A stretch of 64,000 nt of DNA, taken from assembly GCA_036266995.1 (NCBI GenBank), contig DATAWX010000013.1:7930-71929 (forward strand), read 5' to 3'. This stretch comes from GCA-003244245 sp036266995 (GTDB taxonomy: Bacteria > Actinomycetota > Actinomycetes > Mycobacteriales > Pseudonocardiaceae). Numbering within the stretch: position 1 is the first letter of the stretch; each line of letters opens with the position of its first letter. The translations under genes and the position numbers were made by a program. Positions 1-7,131 of this stretch are shown here, piece after piece. A model generated the notes under the pieces. The model saw only the letters and a list, made by a program, of their open reading frames with translations. It was not told the origin of the DNA and made no database searches.

Positions 1-509
1 CGAACCTGCGCGAGGGGCCCGAGCTTCACCCCCAGTGCCTGACGCTGCTGCCGCTGGTCGGAGTCTGGCGCGGTGAAGGGGAGATCGTCTACCCGACCAT
101 CGACGGACCGTACCGGTTCGGCCAGCAGGTGGTGATCTGCCACGACGGGCGGCCGTTCCTGCGTTACGAGTCGCGGGCGTGGCTGCTCGACGACGCCGGC
201 GAGGTGATCCGACCAGCTGCCCGGGAGACCGGGTTCTGGCGGCCACAAGCCGATGACACCATCGAGCTGCTCGCCGCGCACGGCACCGGCATCGTGGAGC
301 TCTACTACGGACGGCCGCGCAGCCAGACCTCGTGGGAGCTGGCCACCGACGCGCTGGTGCGCAGTTCCTCGGCCAAAGAGGTCCTCGGCGCGCACCGGCT
401 CTACGGCATCGTCGAGGGCGGCGACCTCGCCTACGTCGAGCAACGCGCGATGGTCGGCCAACCCATGCAGCCGCACGTCTCAATCCTGCTGCACCGAGTG
501 GTCGGCTGA
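1..509 (+). CDS. Nitrobindin-like FABP-family heme-binding protein (5' end cut off)
   Basis: The frame is open from the window edge, and 168 residues are visible. LPLVGVWRGEGE followed by YPTIDGPYRFGQ is the N-terminal strand signature of the nitrobindin (DUF1794, FABP-like) beta-barrel family. The C-terminal stretch LGAHRLYG and QPHVS also fits, and the conserved His near the end is the expected heme ligand. Family members bind ferric heme and isomerise peroxynitrite in the cytosol. Only the first residues are likely missing. The neighbours resemble the M. tuberculosis Rv0813c region. The heme function is inferred from the family. Confidence 0.85.
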   Translation, partial: NLREGPELHPQCLTLLPLVGVWRGEGEIVYPTIDGPYRFGQQVVICHDGRPFLRYESRAWLLDDAGEVIRPAARETGFWRPQADDTIELLAAHGTGIVELYYGRPRSQTSWELATDALVRSSSAKEVLGAHRLYGIVEGGDLAYVEQRAMVGQPMQPHVSILLHRVVG

Positions 510-850
510 AACCAGCGCGCGGGTCCGAACAGCAGTCAGCCCCCGGGGGTCGCCGCGCGAAGCGGCGAGCCCAAGCGGGACCACTGCTCGGGCACCCCGG
601 GGGCCGGGTGACTGCCTTGGATTCGCTTGCCGCCTCTCACAGTCCGCCGTTGTGTCCAACGCCGTCCAGCTGGAGGTGGCCTTCCACGGCCGTCGGCGGC
701 ACTAGCTGGCAGCCACCTCACGAGTCCTATAGCCGTTCAACCTTGGACCACCTCCTTTCACGTGTACTGCCACGCTATCCGCGCCACGGCGGGTTCGGCA
801 ACGGCAATGCCCGTTGCAGGCCCGTTGCAGCATGGCGCGGCGCTACGATC
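510..850. other. Intergenic stretch, no gene seen
   Basis: About 340 bases separate the nitrobindin stop from the Fur start. Open frames here lack a ribosome site and show no recognisable family. The frame of the Fur gene stays open through this region, but its sequence looks non-coding and the Fur family fold begins only after 851. I see no clear promoter or palindrome. Confidence 0.6.
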
Positions 851-1279
851 GTGGTTGTGGACACCAGCCTGCGCAGTACGTTGCACAACCGGGGCCTGCG
901 GATGACTCCGCAGCGCCAGCTGGTGCTCGATGCGGTGCGGGAACTGCAGCACGCCACTCCCGAACGGATCTGCGAGCACGTCCAGCGCGTCGCGCCCGCG
1001 GTGAACATCACCACCATCTACCGCACCCTGGACCTGCTGGAGGGCCTGGACCTGGTCTGGCACACCCACCTCGGGCACGGAGCGCCGAGCTACTCGACCC
1101 AGGCGCACGAACATGTGCACCTGGTGTGCCACCGGTGCGGCGAGGTCACCGAGATCCCCCCTGACGAGCTCACCGACCTCACTTCGCGACTACGAGACCA
1201 GTTCGGGTTCGTGCTGAACCCCAGCCACCTTGCGCTGTCCGGGCGTTGCGTGGAGTGCTTGGAAAGCGAGAGCTCGTGA
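851..1279 (+). CDS. Fur-family metal-dependent transcriptional regulator
   Basis: The 142-residue protein starts at GTG 851 (GTG 857 is also possible). An N-terminal winged helix contains MTPQRQLVLDAV and the recognition-helix motif NITTIYRTLDLLE. The dimerisation half carries the His-rich metal site HEHVHLVCHRC, and a second CxxC (CVEC) near the C-terminus forms the usual structural zinc site. The length is typical of Fur/Zur/PerR proteins. Which metal or oxidant it senses cannot be read from the sequence. Its stop overlaps the next gene's GTG (GTGA), so the two are probably translationally coupled. Confidence 0.88.
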   Translation: MVVDTSLRSTLHNRGLRMTPQRQLVLDAVRELQHATPERICEHVQRVAPAVNITTIYRTLDLLEGLDLVWHTHLGHGAPSYSTQAHEHVHLVCHRCGEVTEIPPDELTDLTSRLRDQFGFVLNPSHLALSGRCVECLESESS

Positions 1280-2307
1280 CGTCGCCACTGCTGGAGCTGC
1301 CGGGTGCGGTGCCGCCGCCCGATGGATCCCCAGACCTCGGGGTCGCCTGGCACCACGGTGACCCGTTGGGGGAGCAACGCGCCGCCGACCGCGACGTCGT
1401 GGTGGTGGACCGGTCGCACCGCGAGGTGATCGCCGTGCCGGGCGAGGACCGATTGAACTGGCTGCACACCATCACTTCCCAGCACCTGCTCGCGCTCGGC
1501 GAAGGCGAGCACACCGAGGCGCTGGTTCTTGACCTGCGGGGGCACGTAGAGCATCACGCCGTGGTGTCCCATGTGCGGGACACGGTGTGGCTGGACACCG
1601 ACCCAGGCCGGGGACAAGGGCTGCTGGCCTACCTGAGCTCGATGGTGTTCTGGTCGAAGGTGGCGCCCCGGGATGCGACGCCGGAACTGGCCGTGCTCTC
1701 CCTGCTGGGGCCTGGCACCGGCGATGTGCTCACGCGGACCGGTGAGCTGGGTGGGTTCGCGCGCGTCGGGGCGGGTCGGGCGGACCTGCTGGTGCCCCGT
1801 GGCGAGCTCACCGACGTCTGGCGCCAGCTTGTCGAGGCGGGCGCCGTACCGGCTGGCAGCTGGGCTTACGAGGCGATCCGGGCAGCGGCACTGCAGCCCC
1901 GGCTGGGCGTTGACACCGACGATCGCACCATCCCACACGAGGTCGGCTGGATCGGTCCCGCGGTGCACCTGGACAAGGGGTGCTACCGCGGTCAGGAGAC
2001 CGTGGCGCGGGTATCGAATCTGGGCCGCCCACCGCGGCGGATGGTGCTGCTACACCTGGAGTCACCGGACACCCTGCCCGTCACTGGGGACCCGGTAACC
2101 GCCGACGAGCGGGTAGTAGGCCGGGTCGGCACCGTCGCCACCCATCACGAGCTGGGCGCCATCGCCCTAGCCCTGCTCAAACGCTCCATAGACCCCAACA
2201 CCCCCCTCACCGCCGGCGCGTCACCCGCCGCAATAGACCCCCACTCACTCCCCCCCGACACCGGCGAACCTCCCGGTCGCGCAGCCCTCCGCCGCCTCCG
2301 CTCCTGA
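1276..2307 (+). CDS. ygfZ: YgfZ/GcvT-domain folate-binding protein
   Basis: The 343-residue protein belongs to the YgfZ branch of the GcvT fold. Its signature KGCYRGQE lies at about residues 235-242, within LDKGCYRGQETVARV. YgfZ proteins use tetrahydrofolate and support assembly or repair of iron-sulfur clusters in the cytosol. I chose GTG 1276 because it overlaps the Fur stop as GTGA; an in-frame ATG at 1246 lies deep inside fur. The gene is followed at once by a large palindrome. Coupling to a Fur regulator would make sense for Fe-S maintenance, but that link is an inference. Confidence 0.88.
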   Translation: MTSPLLELPGAVPPPDGSPDLGVAWHHGDPLGEQRAADRDVVVVDRSHREVIAVPGEDRLNWLHTITSQHLLALGEGEHTEALVLDLRGHVEHHAVVSHVRDTVWLDTDPGRGQGLLAYLSSMVFWSKVAPRDATPELAVLSLLGPGTGDVLTRTGELGGFARVGAGRADLLVPRGELTDVWRQLVEAGAVPAGSWAYEAIRAAALQPRLGVDTDDRTIPHEVGWIGPAVHLDKGCYRGQETVARVSNLGRPPRRMVLLHLESPDTLPVTGDPVTADERVVGRVGTVATHHELGAIALALLKRSIDPNTPLTAGASPAAIDPHSLPPDTGEPPGRAALRRLRS

Positions 2308-2327
2308 CCGTGCGCATGTGAACCGCC

Positions 2328-2391
2328 CGCATTGAGCGGGCTCAGCGGGGTGAAACGCCCCCGAATAACCCCGCTGAGCCCGCTCAATGCG
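2328..2391. repeat. Perfect 24-bp inverted repeat, copy 1 of a dispersed palindrome
   Basis: Bases 2328-2351 pair perfectly with 2368-2391 across a 16-base loop. The arm begins CGCATTGAGCGGGCTCAGC. It lies between the ygfZ stop and the RsiG-like gene, where it could end transcription, although no T-run follows. A related element sits at 6689-6764 with a compensating base-pair change, so this looks like a mobile or amplified palindrome family and not an ordinary terminator. Confidence 0.8.
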
Positions 2392-2404
2392 AGCAGGTGT
2401 CAGG

Positions 2405-2977
2405 ATGGTCGGTGTGATCGAGGTTCGGCCTGGGGGCCGGCGGAGGATTGATCGGGTGCTGGGGGCCGGCTTCAGCACTGGGTTGGGCGAGTTGGGGCTT
2501 GCCGAGGTGCGCGCGCGGCGAGACGACGCGGCCCAGGAGGAGACTGACCTGTCGTATCTGAGGCGGCTGTTGCACGCCCGGATCGACCTCGTGCGCGCCG
2601 AGCAACTACGCCGCAGTGAGGGCGGCACCGCTCCCGTCGTCGACGAGCTGGCGCGCATCCTGGCGGTGAACGCGGTGGGCCCGGCAACGGGCTCGGGCCG
2701 CCACCACACGCTGCAGCCCTCCCGGGCCGAGGCGCACCGCCGCCATGTCGAGGCGCTGGTCGCCGACGTCGACCTGTCCGACGTCGGGTCGTTGTCAGAG
2801 AAGCAGCTCGAGGCGGCACTGGCCGCCTACCGCACGGAAGAGACGTCGGTATCTCAGCGTCGCCGCGAGGTGCAGCAGGTCGTGGACACGTTCAACGCTG
2901 AGATCGGCTCGCGGTATGCCAGCGGGACCGCCTCGGTAGACGAGCTACTTGCCGAGCAACGCGGGCTCACCGAGTGA
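2405..2977 (+). CDS. RsiG-like c-di-GMP-binding anti-sigma factor homologue
   Basis: The 190-residue helical protein contains the RsiG c-di-GMP signature E(x3)S(x2)R(x3)Q(x3)D at E146/S150/R153/Q157/D161. A second copy at E46/S50/R53/H57/D61 has His in place of Gln. The two are exactly 100 residues apart. In Streptomyces, RsiG with c-di-GMP holds sigma WhiG inactive. Related proteins were once labelled aerial mycelium formation proteins. ATG 2405 keeps the start outside the palindrome; ATG 2387 lies inside its right arm. No whiG is in this window, so the partner is unknown. Confidence 0.75.
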   Translation: MVGVIEVRPGGRRRIDRVLGAGFSTGLGELGLAEVRARRDDAAQEETDLSYLRRLLHARIDLVRAEQLRRSEGGTAPVVDELARILAVNAVGPATGSGRHHTLQPSRAEAHRRHVEALVADVDLSDVGSLSEKQLEAALAAYRTEETSVSQRRREVQQVVDTFNAEIGSRYASGTASVDELLAEQRGLTE

Positions 2978-3124
2978 CGGATGCGACACTTCCCCGCAGT
3001 GGCGCAGCCACGTCGCACGGGACCCGCGCAACCCTGTACGGTGGTACCTAACGGATGTTGTCGAGAGAACGAGGCCGCCGAATCCCCCGGATGGCTTCGT
3101 CCCTGCGTGCGAGGGGGTCGAGCC

Positions 3125-3328
3125 ATGGGGCGCGGCCGTGCGAAGGCCAAGCAAACGAAGGTAGCGCGGGAACTCAAGTACAGCTCCCCCGCCACTGACC
3201 TGGCAGCTCTCCAACGAGAGCTGTCGGGCGACAATGGTGACAGCCACCACCTCGGCGACGGAGACCGCGCCGATGAAGCTGTCCGCGATGAGGCCGCCGC
3301 CGACGAGTATGGCGAGTACCGCCGCTGA
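3125..3328 (+). CDS. DUF3073 family small protein
   Basis: This 67-residue protein begins MGRGRAKAKQTKVARELKY, the hallmark of DUF3073, a small basic actinobacterial family of unknown function. The N-terminal half is Lys/Arg-rich and the tail is acidic. GAGGGGG stands a few bases upstream of ATG 3125 and fixes the start. The gene faces purM tail to tail, as its homologue does in M. tuberculosis as I recall. The function is not known. Confidence 0.88.
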   Translation: MGRGRAKAKQTKVARELKYSSPATDLAALQRELSGDNGDSHHLGDGDRADEAVRDEAAADEYGEYRR

Positions 3329-3365
3329 GTTCGCGTGGCGATCGCGCAATATCACCGTAGGCGCA

Positions 3366-4478
3366 TCAGAACCGAGGGTGATCCCCGCGGAGCACCGCTC
3401 GGACGGTGTCTTTCGCGTCGACATCACGCTCGACCGCCTCGAGCGTGACGTCGCGGGACTTGCGCACCTCGCCTAGCACCCAGGCGGGCACATGCCGGGC
3501 CGTGAGCACGGCCAGCGCGCGATCGACATCGGCTGGGTCGACCACTGCGACCATTCCGATGCCCATGTTGAACGTGTGCTCCATCTCCGCACGCTCCACC
3601 CGGCCCCGGCGTTTGATCAGCGCGAACTCCGCGGCGGGCGTCCAGCTGCCCCGTTCCAGCACTGCGACCAGCCCGCGCGGCATCACCCGTGACAGGTTCG
3701 CCGCGAGCCCGCCGCCGGTGACGTGTGCGAAGGTCCGCACCTCGGTCTCGGCAACCAGCGCCAGGCAGTCCTTGGCATAGATCCGGGTGGGTTCGAGCAA
3801 CTGCTCCCCCAGCGGGCGGCCGAACTCCTCGACATGACCCTGGAGAGGCATCCGGGCGGCGTCCAGCAGCACGTGCCGGACCAGCGAGTAACCGTTGGAA
3901 TGCAGCCCCGACGAGGCCATCGCCACCACGACGTCACCCGGCCGCACCCGATCAGGTCCCAGGATGGCATCGGCCTCAACCACGCCCACCCCGGTCGCGG
4001 ACAGGTCGTAGTCGCCCTCGGTCATCATCCCGGGGTGCTCGGCGGTCTCCCCGCCCAGCAGAGCGCAACCAGCCTGAACGCAGCCGTCGGCGATTCCCCG
4101 GACGAGCTGCGCGATCAGCTCCGGCACGACCTTGCCGACGGCGACGTAGTCCTGCAGGAACAGCGGCTCGGCTCCGCATACCACCAGGTCGTCGACCACC
4201 ATCGCCACCAGGTCGATGCCGATGGTGTGATGGATATCCATCGCCTGCGCTATCGCGATCTTGGTGCCGACACCGTCGGTGGAGCTGGCCAGGACGGGCT
4301 CGCGCCAGCGGTCGTGCTTGAGCTTGAACAGGCCGGCGAAGCCTCCGACAGTGCCCAGCACCTCCGGGCGGCGAGCCCGCTCGGTGTGCGGCTTCAGCGC
4401 GCTGACGGCCCGCGCACCGGCAGCGATGTCCACCCCGGCCGCGGCGTAGGTCGGATGCGGCCGGTCAATGTCAGTCAT
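3366..4478 (-). CDS. purM: Phosphoribosylformylglycinamidine cyclo-ligase
   Basis: The 370-residue protein closes formylglycinamidine ribotide to aminoimidazole ribotide with ATP, the fifth step of purine synthesis. The N-terminal part has YAAAGVDIAAGARAV and LASSTDGVGTKIAIA, the AIR-synthase signature. The C-terminal domain has HVTGGGLAANLSRV and FNMGIGMV. ATG 4478 overlaps the purF stop (TCA 4475-4477) as ATGA, so purF and purM are co-translated. A longer frame upstream only reads through purF. Confidence 0.96.
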   Translation of the reverse strand: MTDIDRPHPTYAAAGVDIAAGARAVSALKPHTERARRPEVLGTVGGFAGLFKLKHDRWREPVLASSTDGVGTKIAIAQAMDIHHTIGIDLVAMVVDDLVVCGAEPLFLQDYVAVGKVVPELIAQLVRGIADGCVQAGCALLGGETAEHPGMMTEGDYDLSATGVGVVEADAILGPDRVRPGDVVVAMASSGLHSNGYSLVRHVLLDAARMPLQGHVEEFGRPLGEQLLEPTRIYAKDCLALVAETEVRTFAHVTGGGLAANLSRVMPRGLVAVLERGSWTPAAEFALIKRRGRVERAEMEHTFNMGIGMVAVVDPADVDRALAVLTARHVPAWVLGEVRKSRDVTLEAVERDVDAKDTVRAVLRGDHPRF

Positions 4479-6013
4479 TGCAGGCGCTCCGGGGCGGCCG
4501 GCCCCACGGGCACCACTGGCTCGGCGTCGCCCGCTAGGCCCCTCGCCAGCGCGTCGAGGTCTTCGCGTAGGTGCTTGCCGATCGACTCGCTGGGTGGCAG
4601 CGGGATCGGGTAGCGACCGTCGAAGCAGGCAGTGCACAGCCGGGTGGCCGGCTGCTCGCAAGCGGCGATGAGGTTGTCGAGGCTGACGTAACCGAGACTG
4701 TCGGCGCCGATGGCGCGCCGCACTCCGTCAACGTCGGCGCCATTGGCGATCAGCTCGGCGCGGGAGGCGAAGTCGATGCCGTAGAAGCACGGCCAGCGCA
4801 CCGGCGGGCTGGCGATCCGGACGTGCACCGCGATCGCCCCGGCTTCGCGCAGCATCCGGATCAGGGCGCCTTGGGTGTTACCGCGCACGATGGAGTCGTC
4901 CACCACCACCAGGCGCTTGCCGCGGATGACGTCGCGCAGCGGGTTGAGCTTCAGGCGGATGCCCAGCTGGCGGATCGTCTGCGACGGCTGGATGAAGGTA
5001 CGCCCGACGTAGGAGTTCTTCACCAGCCCCGAGCCGTACGGGATTCCCGAGCCCTGTGCGTAGCCGATCGCCGCCGGCGTACCAGACTCAGGCACCGGGA
5101 TGACCAGATCGGCCTGCGCCGGGTGCTCCAGCGCCAGCCTTCGACCGATCTCCACCCGGGTGGCATGCACCCCGCGCCCGGCGATCGTGGTGTCCGGACG
5201 GGCCAGGTAGACGTACTCGAACACGCACCCCTTGGGATCGGGGTTGGCGAACCGGGAGCTGCGCAACCCGCTCGCGTCGATCGCCAGCAGCTCGCCCGGC
5301 TCGACCTCCCGGACGAAGTTGGCGCCGACGATGTCCAGTGCCGCGGTCTCACTGGCAAGTACCCAGCCGCGTTCCAACCTGCCTAACACCAGCGGTCGGA
5401 CGCCTTGGGGATCTCGCGCCGCGTAGAGCGTGCTTTCGTCGCAGAAGACTAGCGAGAACGCCCCGCGCAGCCGCGGCAGCAGCCGTTGGGCGGCGTTCTC
5501 GATGCCGGTGTCCGCGGCGCCGGTGGCCAGCAACCCGGTGATCAGGTCCGAGTCGGTGGTCGCCCCGTTGCGGATGGGCACGCCGACCTTGCGCGCCTGC
5601 TCCAGCAGCTCGGCGGTGTTGACCAGGTTGCCGTTGTGCCCCAGCGCCAGACCCGACCCGGTGGCCGTGGTGCGGAAGGTCGGCTGGGCATTCTCCCAGA
5701 TGCTCGCGCCGGTGGTGGAGTAACGGCAGTGCCCGATCGCGATGTGCCCAGAAAGGCTGGACAGCACCTGCTCGTTGAATACCTGGCTGACCAGCCCGAG
5801 ATCTTTGAACACCAGCACCTGCGAGCCGTCGGACACCGCGATACCGGCGGCCTCCTGACCCCGGTGCTGCAGGGCGTACAACCCGAAGTAGGTCAGCTTG
5901 GCGACTTCCTCGCCGGGAGCCCAGACCCCGAAGACACCGCACTCCTCGCGCGGTCCCGCGTAGTCGTCTGGACACTGGTGGTCGGGCTGATGCCGGGGCG
6001 TTTCGTTGCCCAC
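4475..6013 (-). CDS. purF: Amidophosphoribosyltransferase
   Basis: The 512-residue protein makes phosphoribosylamine from PRPP and glutamine, the committed step of purine synthesis. A 24-residue propeptide precedes Cys25 in EECGVFGV, which becomes the N-terminal nucleophile of the class II glutaminase. The PRPP motif is VVVDDSIVRGNT. Cysteines in DPKGCVF, RWPCFYG and CTAC match the four ligands of the Bacillus-type 4Fe-4S PurF. GTG 6013 is preceded by GGAG. purM follows with a 4-base overlap. Confidence 0.96.
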   Translation of the reverse strand: MGNETPRHQPDHQCPDDYAGPREECGVFGVWAPGEEVAKLTYFGLYALQHRGQEAAGIAVSDGSQVLVFKDLGLVSQVFNEQVLSSLSGHIAIGHCRYSTTGASIWENAQPTFRTTATGSGLALGHNGNLVNTAELLEQARKVGVPIRNGATTDSDLITGLLATGAADTGIENAAQRLLPRLRGAFSLVFCDESTLYAARDPQGVRPLVLGRLERGWVLASETAALDIVGANFVREVEPGELLAIDASGLRSSRFANPDPKGCVFEYVYLARPDTTIAGRGVHATRVEIGRRLALEHPAQADLVIPVPESGTPAAIGYAQGSGIPYGSGLVKNSYVGRTFIQPSQTIRQLGIRLKLNPLRDVIRGKRLVVVDDSIVRGNTQGALIRMLREAGAIAVHVRIASPPVRWPCFYGIDFASRAELIANGADVDGVRRAIGADSLGYVSLDNLIAACEQPATRLCTACFDGRYPIPLPPSESIGKHLREDLDALARGLAGDAEPVVPVGPAAPERLQ

Positions 6014-6108
6014 CTGCCACTCCAGGGTGCTGACGAGAATCGAGCTGCCGGACTAGCTGCACCTTCTACTCTACGGGCCCCCTGGATCTACAGGCCGCGG
6101 CGCACGAA

Positions 6109-6678
6109 TCACCGCCGCCGCCCGACCAGGGCCAGCAGGCGAGTCTGGGGATCGGCGTCGTGACTCACCCTCACCGGGGGGGCGAACAAGCCGCTCCCGA
6201 CCAGCTGCTCGGCCTGCGGCTCGATGAACTCGAGCACGTCGCTGACCAACTCCGGATCGAGCCGCTCGTCCGCCTTGATCCCCCGGGCCAGGTCCCACGC
6301 GTGCACGGTCAGGTCCATGGTCATCTCCGCGCAGTATCCCTCGGCCGGGCGGCGCCCATAGGACAGCTCGACCGACCGCCGCAGGGCCCCCGGCGCCGCG
6401 AACGCCTCGTGCGCGGCGGCCGCGGCGCTGGCCCAGACCCCCACTGGATCGTCGCCGAGCTGATCACCATCGAAGCGGTCCCCGATGTCCTCTACGGTGG
6501 CGCCGTCGAGCAGCAGCGGCGCCCATCGCTGCTCAGTCACCACGTGGTTCACCAGCGCCCGGACGTCCCACCCAGTGCACGGCGTCGGGTCGTGCCACTG
6601 CTGTGGCCCCACCGCCCGCACCCGCCGATCGAACTCCCCCATACCGCGAACGAACCCCGACACCGTCATGCGCCCCAT
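6109..6678 (-). CDS. TIGR03086-type mycothiol-dependent isomerase-fold protein (DinB/MDMPI N-terminal)
   Basis: The 189-residue protein has the N-terminal four-helix metal-binding fold of the maleylpyruvate isomerase family. Signatures are PTPCTGWDVRALVNHVV near residues 30-46 and a later DLTVHAWDLARGI. The spaced His residues would bind a divalent metal. These proteins are typical of mycothiol-making actinobacteria and most have no known substrate. Starts at 6678 and 6669 are both possible. The gene sits between the sterol-carrier gene and purF in the same direction, after the palindrome at 6689-6764. Confidence 0.75.
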   Translation of the reverse strand: MGRMTVSGFVRGMGEFDRRVRAVGPQQWHDPTPCTGWDVRALVNHVVTEQRWAPLLLDGATVEDIGDRFDGDQLGDDPVGVWASAAAAAHEAFAAPGALRRSVELSYGRRPAEGYCAEMTMDLTVHAWDLARGIKADERLDPELVSDVLEFIEPQAEQLVGSGLFAPPVRVSHDADPQTRLLALVGRRR

Positions 6679-6688
6679 CGTGCGCCAT

Positions 6689-6764
6689 CCGCATTCAGCG
6701 GGCTCAGCAGGGTTATCAGGGAGTTGTCGACCCCGCATTACCCCACTGAGCCCGCTGAATGCGG
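6689..6764. repeat. Near-perfect 25-bp inverted repeat, copy 2 of a dispersed palindrome
   Basis: Bases 6689-6713 pair with 6740-6764 with two mismatches and a 26-base loop. The core GCATTCAGCGGGCTCAGC matches copy 1 at 2328-2391 except for a G-to-C change that is matched in the other arm. The element overlaps the last codons of the sterol-carrier gene (stop at 6738-6740) and ends just before the next gene's start. Confidence 0.78.
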
Positions 6765-7100
6765 GGAGGGCGCCAGGGGTAGGTAGGGGGAGAGGTCTGC
6801 GCGGGTGCCGGAGGCGACCGCTCGGCCTTCGGCCAGGGCTTGGGGCCACGCTAGGCGGCCGGTAGCTAGTTGTAGCCAGGTTTTCGGGTCGGTCTCTACT
6901 GTGTTGGGAGGGGTGCCACGGGTGTGTCTCGGGCCGGCGACGCACTGCACTGCGGCGAACGGTGGCACCCGAACCTCCACCGTGGCGCCGGGCGCCGCCT
7001 GCGCCAGCGCCCGAAGGCTGACCCGCACAGCCCGCGCCACCTCGCTACGCGCCGGCTCCGCCCCCTCCCCGTCCAACCACCTCGTCACCACCTCGTCCAC
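6738..7100 (-). CDS. Sterol carrier family protein (SCP2-like)
   Basis: The 120-residue protein resembles the small sterol-carrier proteins found next to purF in mycobacteria and relatives. It has VEVRVPPFAAVQCV followed by RGTPPNTVETDPKTWLQLATG, and the last part (TDPKTWLQLATGRLAW) is the usual SCP2 strand-helix. GTG 7100 follows a clear GGAGG. The last nine or so residues are encoded by one arm of the palindrome, so the element has apparently replaced the original end of the gene. Ligand and role are unknown. Confidence 0.75.
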   Translation of the reverse strand: MDEVVTRWLDGEGAEPARSEVARAVRVSLRALAQAAPGATVEVRVPPFAAVQCVAGPRHTRGTPPNTVETDPKTWLQLATGRLAWPQALAEGRAVASGTRADLSPYLPLAPSPHSAGSVG

Positions 7101-7131
7101 ATCGACCTCCCCACGCGTTCTCGGGCGGGGT

